Shown here: piece after piece, positions 34,773 to 46,237 of the stretch | Layout of the letters: every line of letters begins with the position of its first letter | How positions within the stretch are numbered: position 1 is the stretch's first letter | Assembly (NCBI RefSeq): GCF_002575655.3 | Contig: NC_053039.3 | Span: forward strand, 45,509,290-45,573,289 | DNA: 64,000 bases | Direction of reading: 5' to 3' | Origin: Aegilops tauschii subsp. strangulata | Taxonomy: Eukaryota > Streptophyta > Magnoliopsida > Poales > Poaceae | Translations under genes and position numbers: made by a program | The notes under the pieces: model-generated | The model's database searches: none | Told to the model about the DNA's origin: nothing | The model's input: the letters and a program-made list of their open reading frames with translations, nothing else

Positions 34773-37700
34773 CTACCTCTTCCTACCACGTCGTGTGCCC
34801 TTCTTCGCCTTAGCACTTCTTGTTTTTGGTTCTACTACACACACAAGTTCACTGATCATCTTGGTTTTCTTCACTAGTCTTTTCAACACCTCGCCAACAC
34901 CCTCGAGATTAGTGTCTTCAGTCTGAATGTTCACAGCAGTTTCAGTTTCTTCGGTGTGTACCTCAACATGGGTTTATTCAGTCTGAACCTCGACACGCTC
35001 AGGTTCAGTTTCAACCTCGAGAGCAGTTTCTTCAGTCTGAATGTTGACTGCAATTTCAGTTTCTTCGATGTGCACCTCAATCAGTTTCTTCAGTCTGAAT
35101 GTTGACTGCATCAGGATTTTCTTCACTCTGCTCAGGCTCAGGCACACTTCTCTTCTTTCTACAACCATTGACTCTTGCTTTTTTTGTTGGCCAACACTGT
35201 TCAACAACAAGGGGTTGACTTGCGCGCTTCCTCCTGGCCATTGGGAAAATGTTATAGATATAGTAATTGGAAAAAAGCACCAAATCAAAACACAGACAAA
35301 TAAACAAGAACATACTTTGGCTTATCAGGAGTGTAACGGCATTTGACAGATCCCACTCTGTGCCCAAGTTCCTGGGACAACTTGCATATGTTTTTGTTAC
35401 CTTTTTGGGCCCTTTTTGGCTTTCCATCTTTCTTTCCCTTCTTACTACTCCCACCTTTCTCAAACCATGCCTTGAATCTACTATGTTTAGGCCTGCCAGC
35501 CTTTCTTTTCGTCAAGGGAGGACACATGGAAAATTCAATCTCCACTTCAGGCCACTGAGACTGATCTGTAAGTGCTGGAATTGGAGTAGCATATGCAGCT
35601 TTGAATTTTGTTACCGAATAATATTCATGCAAATATGGGTGCAGATTTATCTTCGGTTGGGATGCTAAGAAAAGAATGGCATGCTCACATGGTTTACCAG
35701 TGTGTTGCCACTCGAGGCAAGTGCAATCATGCAATTTAGTGTTAACAACATGTCTCCTTCCAGTTTTGTTATCTCTAAATTCAGCACCCCAAGGTGAAGA
35801 TTTTTAAACAAACAAATATGAAAGACTTCTGCTCCTATTGACCACCTCTTGTACCACTGCTGGAAGCTTATCACCTTGCAGACAATCACCTGTCCTTTTT
35901 CTCAATTCCCACAACCGCACGAGCATGATCCTGATTTGGTCAACCATGTCATGCACATGCAAATCTTTTAACTCCTTCACCTTGTTGTTGAAACTCTCTG
36001 CCAAATTGTTGTTGATGTGGTCACACTTGATGGCACTATTGAATACTAACATGTACCATAACAAAGAATGGTAGGTGTTCAGCCATGGACCAAACTCATC
36101 GCATTCTGCCATTATCTTATCAAGATGATATTTGTGTGTCTGTCTAGTGTAAGATCTTGCTGCTGGCCACATGCGCCCAAATTCTTCTCCTCTAAATTTT
36201 TTGATCAAATTCATCCACAAATGACCGAAGCACTCCCTCTGCTCAGCATGTGGGAAAACATTTTTCACTGAATTTTCCAGCCCCTTACATGCATCTGTGT
36301 GTATAGACAAAGGTGACACTGGCCCTAGGCATGTTTTCAACTGGATCATGAACCATGTCCATGAAGCCTCTGTTTCCGACTGAAACAAGCCAACAACAAT
36401 AGGAAACATCCAGTTGTGTCTATCTAGAGCATTGCATGTTGCCAACTAACCATTCCACTCGCCTATCAAAAATGATGAGTCTATGCTCAAATATGGACGG
36501 CACCCTGCTTTGAAGCCATCGATGCAAGGCTTCAAAGCCATAAAAAACTTGGAGAACTTGACTTCACCTTTGGCTGATACCTCAGTATCTATCTCCACCA
36601 CACTGCCAGGTGACCTCTTTTCCACCTCTGCTTTGAAGTTGTAAAGCATCCTAAATGTATTTGCCCAATCACCGTATAAATTTTTCATTGCCCTTTGTTT
36701 TGCCTTCCACACTGTGGTATATTTCAGTTTAATGGGGTACATCTTTTCCAAGTCCACTTTGAGTTTCTTGGGAGTAGTGTTTGGTTTTTTGGCTAAAATT
36801 GGGGTGATCTTTTCTGCAACCCAAAGTTGTGATGTCATGGTTGATACTCTCCGTGAACTTGTAATACAAGTATGTTGATTGGGGATTTGGTTAACCCTGA
36901 CAGTACTTCCATTAGGTTGCAGTCTAGCAGATATCTACCACTTGCAAGGCTTGACACTACCATCAAATCATCTGCACCTCGCATAAAACTTCTTTCTATC
37001 AGTCCAAACAGTCTTGGCATCAAACTCATGTTTCACTGCATAAGTCTTGGAACACATCCTAAACTCCTTCATGCTTGGGAACAACTTGCCTACTTCAATG
37101 ACAGGGTTTTCTTTGTCATACACATGCACCAGCTCATCATCATGTGTATCATCTACTTCATCTGCAGCTTGTTCCATCAACTGTCCATCTACATCTTCAT
37201 CAGCATTAGCAGGCAAACTAGATTCGCCCCTCTCCTGCTTATCTCAATCATCGACTGGAATGCCAAAAAGTTTGGCCATCTCAATGTCAGGCATTGGTGC
37301 AATGACCAAATCAGTAGGCTCATCTAATTCAACTACATTCCAATCAACAGTGGCTGCCGTTTCAGTTCCAGTCACCTGTCCCTCTTCGGCTATTACTGTA
37401 AGTTCAGTACACATGGGAATCAATGGCCTCTGTGAAGCCCAATCATCATCTACCATCTGCGCAGCCAAGTGTGATGACACATATCCAACCTTCGAAAAAA
37501 TATTCAGATCAACTAGCTCAGCAAAAAAAATTAGCCCGTTTGCTTGTCCAGCCGTTTTGCCGATCGATTTCTTCAACAATCTGTTCACCATCTTCTATTC
37601 TCACATACTCTCCTTTCCAATCATCAAACCGCAACAGTGATACTTCTTGCGCTGGACCCCAAACAATATTTTCCCCAATTTTTTCCACCCATTTCTTCAC

Positions 37701-37986
37701 TGCCTTCTCTCCCATGTTCTGTAGAACTTGTGGATCAATCTCTGTAAACTCAACCTCCCATTTAACAATTGTGTCTCTCTCAATGTTTTGTATGCTACCA
37801 TCAACTAAGTTTGCCTTTCATGGAAAAAATTTGACCGTCAATTCGAACGTCCGAGCGGCAGCATCCCCTATGTCAGTGGCAGACAATGTGAGCCCCTGAG
37901 AAAGAGCAGACGAGGCCCTAATTGCATTCAAAATTGGATCAGAGAGAGGCGCATTACCTATTCGAAGTTGAATCTTGCGGCTCCAT
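34773..37986 (-). pseudogene. MULE MURA-type transposase
   Basis: The likely start is ATG at 37984-37986 (MEPQDSTSNR, then a GTAATG donor). Further pieces are: a DUF-like N-terminus; the MuDR region (GKLFPSMKEFRMCSKTYAVK); the DDE core (YLSIDSSFLIGEWNG, then CNALDRHNWMFPIVVGLFQS, and IHTDACKGLENSV); a SWIM zinc finger (CTCLEWQHTGKPCEH near 35690-35730); and a basic, repeat-rich tail with several QTEET/VHTEE units ending KGTRRGRKR at 34773. Breaks include a TGA near 37818 (FFP*KANL), a frameshift near 36970, TAG after GEWNG near 36446, TAA near 35805, and TAA near 34974. The gene is dead. It points away from the right end of the MULE. Confidence 0.85.
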
Positions 37987-38309
37987 CTCAGTATGCCCAC
38001 GGGCTCCCCTCACAACCTATCGATTCAACAAGCGAAAACAGAGGAAACGAGCTGAGATCTACGGGCCCGATAGAGGAACGGGACTAGGGTTCTAATTCAC
38101 TCACCATTTTCTGAGGACGAAGGGAACGGGCGCCCGGTGAGAACGAGGGCTCCGCCGCCGCCGCCAGAGAAGAAGTGGGGTGGGGGGGGGGGGGGGGGCA
38201 GAGTGGCAGTGGGGCGGACGGGGGTGGCAGGGCACGGTCAGCTGTTTTGAGGACTAATTAAGTTGGACCCACATGTCCTAACATAAACGGGCTTGGTTGA
38301 CGATCAATT

Positions 38310-38448
38310 TAACCATATTTAACACCCCATGTGGTCCTGGGCTATTTACACGCTAAAATGTGTCGCACCACAGCCATTCATTCGAACTACATCGCACTCC
38401 TTCCAATTCGCATGAAAAATGTCGCACAGGAGCTATTGGCCTGTGCCG
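38310..38448 (-). repeat. MULE right terminal inverted repeat with 10-bp filler
   Basis: Inverse of the left repeat from about 38438 inward. The outermost GCCTGTGCCG (38439-38448) is a perfect inverted copy of host bases 38459-38468 (CGGCACAGGC) and has no partner at the left end. Confidence 0.65.
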
Positions 38449-38727
38449 TGGTGCGGCACGGCACAGGCGGCCGTGGCGGCGCTGGCGCTGCATCTCCCAT
38501 GCCGCTACCGCCGGGTCCGCCGCGCCCTTGCCTACCTCGCGCTCGCCCTCGCCATCGTCGGCCACAGCCTGTACGCCCGCGCCACTGTCCTCCTCTACGC
38601 CGCGGACCCAGGATCCCTCTTCGCCGTGATGGGCTGCACCCTGATCATAGTCTTCTTGGCGGTGTTCGACCTCCTCTGCTTCCTGATCCTCCTGCTGGGA
38701 CGTGAGGTGAGGACTGACTCTGACTGA
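38449..38727 (+). pseudogene. Right half of the MULE-split host membrane-protein gene
   Basis: The frame from the duplication (W-C-G) runs TAQAAVAALALHLPCRYRRV, then RALAYLALALAIVGHSLYAR, then FAVMGCTLIIVFLAVFDLLC, and stops TGA at 38725-38727 after GREVRTDSD. Two strong membrane-spanning segments are visible, with basic residues before the first. Codon use is strongly GC-ending, as in host genes. Joined to the left half it reads on without a shift (...WIGMLWWG | TAQAAVAAL...). The apparent ATG at 38419 lies inside the MULE repeat and is not the real start. Family unknown. Confidence 0.6.
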
Positions 38728-39158
38728 TGGGTAGGGCAAAGCAATTGATCGAGTGTGGTGAATCTAGCTAGCTGCTGTCGCAGTGTTAATTCTTGTTGAT
38801 TGATACAAGTCACTACTACCACTTACTACCCAGTCCTCCAGATGGGCTATATAATTACTTAATTAGAACTTTGGATTGATCGTGGTCACTTTTGGTATGT
38901 ATGTGAATGGTTATATGCATGCACTCATGTTGTTTCACGTTCCGCCGTTGAGTCAGTGTGGCCGTGTGGGCGTTCATCTGCCCGTGGGGGGTGACCTGAC
39001 CTAACCTGAGCTGAACCAATCTGCGAGCCAAGAATTCACGTGTTGTGGCAGAGCATTACGACGAATGTGCTCTCCATTCAGGGAGAAGAGCTACGTACGT
39101 GACTTGACTTGCGGCTCCCACGGGGTCCTAACAAGGGCTCACCCTCTCGCTCATCGTC
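38728..39158. other. Low-copy sequence after the host gene
   Basis: Probably the 3' untranslated region and flank of the split gene. No further ORF or repeat was recognised. Confidence 0.4.
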
Positions 39159-39488
39159 TTAGAGCAACTTCAACAGGCCAATCCAAACAGACGGCGATTT
39201 TATCTTTTTTTTATCTATTTAGGACGGCCGGCCGCCCGGCGTCCGCCCTGTTTTAGATTTTGGGTTGGCAGTGCGCCCAACGCGCCGACCCATTTCATGT
39301 CTGCGTGGCCGGCTAGCCGCCCTATTTCAATAAATAACTCATTTTTGCATTGTTTCACACACAACTTTTACATTCAAACATATAACCAAATAACATAGTT
39401 TCAAACCGAATAAAATAGCATAGTTTTTCAAGCCGAGTAAAAGTAAAATGTCTCACATTATTTTGCAAGCCGAATAAAGAAGATACAT

Positions 39489-42400
39489 CTATTTGTTGCC
39501 AACATGAGCCTGTTGGGGAACGTAGTAATTTCAAAAAAATTCCTACGCACACGCAAGATCATGGTGATGCATAGCAACGAGAGGGGAGAGTGTTGTCCAC
39601 GTACGCTCGTAGGCCGTTAAGCGGAAGCGTTGTGACAACGCGGTTGATGTAGTCGTACGTCTTCACGATCGACCGATCCTCAGTACCGAACGTACGGCAC
39701 CTTCGCGTTCAGCACACATTCAGCTCGGTGACGTCCCGCGAACTCACGATCTGTAGAGCTCGAGGGAGAGTTTCGTCAGCACGACAGCGTGGTGACGATG
39801 TTGATGAAGCTACCGACGCAGGGCTTCGCCTAAGCACCGCTACGATATGACCGATGTGGATTATGGTGGAGGGGGGCACCGCACATGGCTAAAAGATCAA
39901 TTATCAATTGTTGTCTCTATGGGGTGCCCCCCTACCCCCGTATATAAAGGAGCTAGGGGAGGCGGCCGGCCAGGAGGAGGGCGCGCCAAGGGGGGAGTCC
40001 TACTCCCACCGGGAGTAGGACTCCTCCTTTCCTAGTAGGAGTAGGAGAAGGGGGAAGGGAAGGAGAGAGAAGGAAGGAAAGGGGAGCGCCGCCCCCCCCC
40101 CCCCTTGTCCAATTCGGACTAGAGGGGGAGGGGGCGCGCGGCCTGCCCTGGCCGCCCCTCCTCTTCTGCACTAAAGCCCATTAGGCCCAATATACTCCCC
40201 GGGGGGTTCCGGTAACCCCCCGGTACTCCGGTATATGTCTGAAACCTCCCGAAACACTTCCGGTGTCCGAACATAGTCGTCCAATATATCGATCTTTACG
40301 TCTCGCCATTTCGAGACTCCTCGTCATGTCCGTGATTATATCCGGGACTTCGAACTACCTTCGGTATATCAAAACACAAAACTCATAATACCGATCGTCA
40401 TCTAACTTTAAGCGTGCGGACCCTACGGGTTCGAGAACTATGTAGACATGACCGAGACACGTCTCCGGTCAATAACCAATAGCGGAACCTGGATGCTCAT
40501 ATTGGCTCCTACATATTCTACGAAGATCTTTATCGGTCAAACCGCATAACAACATACCTTGTTCCCTTTGTCATCGGTATGTTACTTGCCCGAGATTCGA
40601 TCGTCGGTATCTCAATACCTAGTTCAATCTCGTTACCGGCAAGTCTCTTTACTCGTTCTGTAATACATCATCTCGCAACTAACTCATTAGTCACAACGCT
40701 TGCAAGGCTTATAATGATGTGCATTACCGAGAGGGCCCAGAGATACCTCTCCAACAATCGGAGTGACAAATCCTAATCTCGAAATACGCCAACCCAACAA
40801 GTTCCTTTGGAGACACCTGTAGAGCACCTTCATAATCACCCAGTTACGTTGTGACGTTTGGTACCACACAAAGTGTTTCTCCGGTATTCGGGAGTTGCAT
40901 AATCTCATAGTCATAGGAACATGTATAAGTCATGAAGAAAGCAATAGCAATATACTAAACGATCGAATGCTAAGCTAACGGAATGGGTCAAGTCAATCAC
41001 ATCATTCTGTAATGATGTGATCCCATTAATCAAATGACAACTCATGTCTATGGCTAGGAAACTTAACCATCTTTGATTCAACGAGCTAGTTAAGTAGAGG
41101 CATACTAGTGACACTCTGTTTGTCTATGTATTCATACATGTACTAAGTTTCCGGTTAATACAATTCTAGCATGAATAATAAACATTTATTATGATATAAG
41201 GAAATATAAATAACAACTTTATTATTGTCTCTAGGGCATATTTTTTTCAGAGCCCACATATGCTCAACCAAATCATTTTGGAGTTGCACGTGAGGTTCCC
41301 AATCACGCATGTCATGACGAAATTGGGTGAACTGTTCAAACGTTGCCGCTCCTCCATGCTCAGGCACAACATTCTCACCCTGAAACTGAAACCCTTGATC
41401 GTACAGACGTTTCGGGCGCTCATCTTCTACGATCATATTGTGCATGATTACACAAGCAGTCATCATCTCCCACAGTTTCTGCGTGCTCCGGGTAGTAGCA
41501 GGATATCGAACGATGCCCCATCGAGATTGCAAAACACCAAAGGCACGCTCGACATCCTTCCTAGCACTCTCTTGCTCTTGGGAAAATCTTTTCCTCTTCT
41601 CTCCGACAGTGTTGGGGATTGTCTTCACAATAGTGGTCCACTGAGGATAGATACCGTCAACCAGGTTGTATCATTTGTCGTAGTTGTAGCCGTTGATAGT
41701 AAAGTTCACCGGTGGGCTGTTGCCTTCGGCAAGCCTAGCAAACACCGGAGAGCGTTGAAGCACGTTGATATCATTGTGTGATCGGGCCATGCCAAAGAAA
41801 GAGTGCCAGTTCCAGAGATCTTGAGACGCCACGACCTCTAGTATGACAGTGCAAGCCCTGACATGGCCCTTATACTGCCCTTGCCAAGCAGAAGGGCAGT
41901 TCTTCCACTCCCAGTGCATGCAGTCTATGCTGCCAAGCATCCCTGGGAAGCCCCTGCTGGCATTCATCACCAACAAACGGGCTGCATCTTCAGCAGTCGG
42001 CTCTCTCAAGTATTCAGGGCTAAACACAGCAATAACAGCCTTGCAGAACTTATACAGGGACTCTAGGCATGTAGACTCGCTCATATGGACGTACTCGTCA
42101 ATGAGATCACCGGGCACTCCGTATGCAAGCACTCGGATGGCGGCAGTGCATTTCTGATAAGAGGAGAAATCAATCTTTCCAACGGCATCCTCTTTGCACT
42201 CGAAATAGTCATCATAGCCGAGCACCCCCTCTCTAATATGGTGGAAAAGATGCCTACTCGTACGGAAACGGCGGCGGAATTTCTGATGTTTGAACAACGG
42301 ATTTGTTGTATCAAAGTAGTCCTTTCAAAGAAGGAGATGCCCGCCCTCTCGGTTGCGATTCAACGCCGGAAGGTGGCCCGGAATGGAGCCATGGAACAAC

Positions 42401-42523
42401 GGCCGCAGGCTATTGAGGTGGTGATGGACCAACACGGCAGCCAATATCTCCTCCTCGTCGTCGGATGACGAATCGTCAGAGTCGCAAAGGAAATTGTGAA
42501 GAAAAAACTCGTCGACGGAGTCC
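39489..42523 (-). pseudogene. PIF/Harbinger transposase
   Basis: The start codon is beyond a Gypsy insertion, at 47212-47214; codon 2 onward lies here (DSVDEFFLHNFLCDSDDSSS). The DDE residues are visible in [19 protein letters not shown] and VERAFGVLQSRWG. The last codons (AHVGNK, stop at 39489-39491) are separated by the solo LTR at 39511-41249. Apart from the two insertions, only two TGG-to-TGA stops were found: near 42329 (before KDYFDTT) and near 41670 (after NYDK). The length is otherwise normal for the family. Confidence 0.88.
39511..41249 (-). repeat. Solo LTR of a BARE/Angela Copia element
   Basis: 1739 bp, ends TG...CA on the minus strand, perfect 5-bp duplication GAGCC (39506-39510, 41250-41254). 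The TATA region is intact (39941-39948). No internal sequence remains, so it arose by recombination between the two LTRs of one element. Confidence 0.95.
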
Positions 42524-43038
42524 TGATGAGGGAAGGATATCTATTACTCCTATTATTTCACCACATCATGATATTTTGAAGCTTGGATCCTTTTGCTTTG
42601 CAATTCCTCCTACGAATGAGGTGAAGCCCAATTTTAGAGCACCACCAATGTGTTTCGGCAAGGCCAAATAGGAGTGGCTTTATATCCAGGCCATGTCATG
42701 GGCCATGGAGTTTTTTTTTTTAGTTCTGGTATTTTAATTCGGTTGGGCCTGTCCAATTCGAATGTTTTTTTCCGTTTTAGGGTTTACCTATATAAGCTAG
42801 CTGCCGGTTATTGTAATAGGGGAGTTGAATTTTCGAGTTAAGAATAGACAGGAAAAAGGTCCCATGTTGGGAACACCAATATCGCTTGTTTTGCTTGCTG
42901 ATTCACAAGAATCTGTTGTGTTGTTTGTGGAGTAGATCTAATCTGCTCAACAATCAAAATTATCTGCTGGTTCAATCATTCGCTGTGAAAGATTGATCCA
43001 AAAAAAAAAACCTTAGGATCTCTACTTGATCCTTATCA
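42524..43038 (+). repeat. 5' LTR of the gag-protease Gypsy element
   Basis: 515 bp, very similar to 46694-47207, suggesting a fairly young insertion. Possible TATA at 42789 (TATATAAGCTAG). Confidence 0.9.
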
Positions 43039-43041
43039 TCT

Positions 43042-43051
43042 TGGTATCAGA
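43042..43051 (+). other. Primer-binding site (initiator tRNA-Met)
   Basis: TGGTATCAGA three bases after the 5' LTR, the usual site for this tRNA. Confidence 0.75.
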
Positions 43052-43557
43052 TTCGTCGGGTTTCTCACGGCGATTCCCTGCTGAGAATTATTTGCTGTTG
43101 GAAGTATTGCTGCCGGAGGCATCAAGCCAAGACACTGGTGTTGATCTATTGTTTTCGTTCTACTGGAGGCGTGTAATCCTGCCGCCGCCGTGATATCTAT
43201 TTACTGCAGCGCGAGTTACTTTGAGGTCGAATCGGATCAGTACAGATTTTGATTGCGTACGGAAAGCACATCAAACCAGGAAAGAGAAAACGTGATTTGG
43301 TTGGAGTCCTACCGTGAGTACACTTCAATTCTGTTTTGGCATCACTAAGATTTGTTTATTGGGGACGTGAGCATCCTTGTCTTGTTCCGAGTTGTTCCGA
43401 GTTTGTTTGTCTCGCGTCGATTTCTGGTCGCGATTGTCACCGCGAGGCTCTTGTCCTCCTACTAATTGCCGTCTGTGTACTGTTGTTCAACAATTTTTGT
43501 CGTACGCATACTGGTGCTGCCGTGGACGTCTGCAACACCAGGATTTTTTCGTCTGCG

Positions 43558-44951
43558 ATGGTGAACTCGATTAATGGCGAGAATTCAGTAGCTGCCGGAG
43601 TTCAACCGAAGGAGCCTGTGATTCCCACATTTGCTGATGATTTAGCTCCTAATGTACGCAGCACGTTGTTCGTGCTTCACTGGTTTAGATGCTGTAGCAC
43701 GAGGACACGAAATGGCCTCACTGACCCATTCAGGCTATATGTATATGCATGTGCACTGTTGAGTCATTGGTTCAGATGGGTCGACCCGTCTGACCCATCG
43801 GGTCGCACGATGCCGGCTCCACTGACCCATATATGATTCAAGGTCAACCCATCTGACCCATTGGCCTTGACTTTTTGGGTCGGGTCAGTGACCCGGCGGG
43901 CCGACCCGGCCCATTCCCGTCTTGATTGTACAACCTCACGACATGCTGCCATGTCGCCATACTGATGTTCATGCTCGCCGATACGGAGCCCATGGCCATG
44001 CTAATGGTGAAGACCTTGAGGATGACGGTGATTATGCACCACAACAGCGACCTTTTGATGCCCGTCTTGCATGTGCTCATCGTGCCCTACCACATGATCG
44101 TAATAGTGTTGGTCAGGCTGTTCGTGTTCCCATTGATGATGGTGGTATTGGGCGTGTTAAACTGCCCATTCCTCCTTTCACCGGTGACCGTGGACCTGAT
44201 GATTATTTGGAGTGGGAGATGCACATGGATCAAAGTTTTTCTACACATCATTATAGTGAGGAGAAAAGACTTCAACTTGCTGCAGTTGAATTCACCGGTT
44301 ATGTACCACAAATTGCAGCGACTCACTCAAGGTAATAAACCGGTGGATGACTATTATAAAGAGATGGAGTTGTTGATGATACGTGCAGGAACAACTGAGG
44401 ACCCGGAGGCCACTATGTCTCGGTTCTTTCATGGGCTGAATGTTGAGGTGCAGGATCGTGTGGAGATGGTAGTCTACTACAACATCCAAGATCTTGTGCA
44501 CCAATCGGAGCGTGCCGAGCAACAACTCAAACGACGCCAAGTTCCAACCACAAACACATGGCGTCATTCCTCCATCGTGGCGGCTGGATCTAGTGCTAAG
44601 CCGACACCTTCTACACACTCCAATAATTTTTCCCATGGCGAGGCGCCAAAATCAAGAGTGTCCAAAGCTGCATCTACTCAATCCACTGCTGGTATAGAGT
44701 GTTTTACTTGTGGAGGCCGAGGACACATGAGGCGTGATTGTCCTAATACAAAAAGGGTGATGCTCACACAAGATGGATATGTGTCTGCTAGTGATGATGA
44801 CAAGGTTGTTGATCCATCGAGTGAGGAGTCCAAGGAACTTGAACATTTGGATGTGTATCCAGAGAATGCTGCTCCTAATTTCACTAACTTGATGGTGCAC
44901 CGTGTGTCCGTGGATCACATAGAAGGTCAAGGGCAGCGCTGGAATATTTTT
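43558..44951 (+). pseudogene. Gag of the gag-protease Gypsy element
   Basis: The ATG at 43558 begins MVNSINGENSVAAG. After about 43670 the sequence is rearranged: GACCC/GGGTC words at 43720-43910 look like filler. Gag resumes near 43990 in frame 2 (KLPIPPFTGDRGPDDYLEWE, YSEEKRLQLAAVEFTGY). An internal deletion at about 44303 shifts to another frame (LQRLTQGNKPVDDYYKEMEL), which contains the zinc knuckle CFTCGGRGHMRRDC (44699-44740). The protein is broken at HIEGQG by the non-LTR insertion at 44952. Confidence 0.78.
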
Positions 44952-45249
44952 ATAAAAAAGGGTTTCCCCCCGCTTTGTATTACAAAGCAACCACCGATAC
45001 ATCCAACGATAGGTGCTGGGGCCGCAGCACAAACAAGCCCAAAGAAAAACAAAGAAGAAAGGAAGAGAAACAAATGCCAACAACGGCAGATCGACGAAAC
45101 AAAGATGACCGGCGACCGCTGCACCCTCCGGAGAAGTACCACCACATTCCCAGCACCCGAAGCGCCACGTACCAAGCAACACCTTCAAGAAGGAGGTGAC
45201 AACGACGCTGCTGCTGCCCGGACTAGTCCTAGGGTTCCCCCCGGTACGC

Positions 45250-45281
<32 letters not shown>

Positions 45282-46219
45282 AGGGGAGGGGTGTACCCGA
45301 CGCCCTTTAGGAAGGTCCGGCGGCACCCACAGGCGTCGCCGCGTAGGGGCCGAACGAGCTGCCAAGATTTCTCCCAACCCAAACCCCCACCACCACCCCA
45401 GACGAATCATAGTGCACCGCCCATCGCGCCGCCCACCAACATGTGCCACCACGGTCACCGAATCAACTTCGCCGTCTCCCTGAGGTCACCGACACGAGAC
45501 CTGGAGGATGGGAGAAGGGAGAGTGGCCTTGGGGGCATCCGCAATATCACCGACGTGAGGGGACGACCATCACCGCCACCGCGGAGCCAACCGGACGCGC
45601 GGACAAGGGGCCTGCCAGGCACCGAGGCCCGGCCGAACCCAAAAGGGTCCGGACAGCCCCTGCCGTCACGCTGCAGCTCGCCGGCCGACGAAGCCGCCGC
45701 CGCCACGCACCGAGTCGCTGGCCCGCCCTAGCCCAGATGGAGCCCGAAAGGGCCAAGATCTGGGTCGCGCGGGCGCCGCCGGCCACCAGCACCGCCACTC
45801 CGCCCCGCGGCTAACGGCCGCGCCGCCGCACCGAGAACCACGGAGCTCGCCGGACTCCCGCCGCCGAACCCCACCGCAGCGACCGAGCAGCACCGCCGCC
45901 ATCGGGAGGCCCCCGCGCCCCCCAAGAGCGAGCGGGAAAGGGACGGCCCGCCGCCGCCAGCGCCGCGCGGGCAGGGCCCGGCGACTCCGGCCGGCGGCGG
46001 CGGGGAGGGAGATGGACGGGGAGGAGGCCGAAGGAGAGGGGGAAGGGGGCCGCCCATCGCCCGCGGGGGGGGGGGGGGCGAGCGGGCGGACGGGAGCGCG
46101 GGGGAGGGGGAGGGGGAGAGGGTGGCGGGGAGTGCGCTGCTGGCGGCCGGCGGCGGCGGCGGGAGCGGGGGTAACCCTAGTCGCGGGAGCGGGGGGAGGG
46201 GGCGAGATGTCTGAGCCTT
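44952..46219 (-). mobile_element. Non-autonomous LINE-like insertion
   Basis: 1268 bp between perfect 18-bp direct repeats (44934-44951 and 46220-46237). The 3' end on the minus strand reads TACAAAGCGGGGGGAAACCC and then an A/T-rich tail, as in grass LINE 3' ends. The body is very GC-rich with C/G homopolymers and has no RT. The predicted ORFs are low-complexity Pro/Ala runs. The long duplication and tail point to target-primed reverse transcription driven by another LINE. Confidence 0.72.
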
Positions 46220-46237
46220 CAGCGCTGGAATATTTTT

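Larger units (their letters stand above)
2737..38448. mobile_element. Mutator-like element (MULE) split by nested retrotransposons
   Basis: The two ends are inverted repeats. The left end reads inward TAGCTCGTGTGCGACA and the right end, reverse-complemented, TAGCTCCTGTGCGACA. The similarity continues for about 130 bp, including the shared motif GAATGGCTGTGGTGCGACA. A 9-bp near-perfect duplication flanks it. The cargo is an intact GRF-zinc-finger gene (plus strand), a small unknown gene (minus) and a decayed MURA-type transposase with a SWIM finger (minus). Removing the Copia element at 5576-33495 leaves about 7.8 kb, a normal size for an autonomous MULE. The alternative, two unrelated MULE fragments, is less likely because both flanks rejoin one reading frame. 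Confidence 0.72.

Noticed and set aside
38173..38196. G-run of about 20 bases as a possible functional quadruplex (also 45250-45280, 46068-46078, 47410-47422)
   Set aside because: Long G-homopolymers in assemblies are often length errors, and nothing around them suggests a function.
38419..38448. ATG at 38419 as the start of the small membrane protein
   Set aside because: 38419-38448 is the MULE terminal repeat and filler; the frame is better explained as the continuation of the left half.
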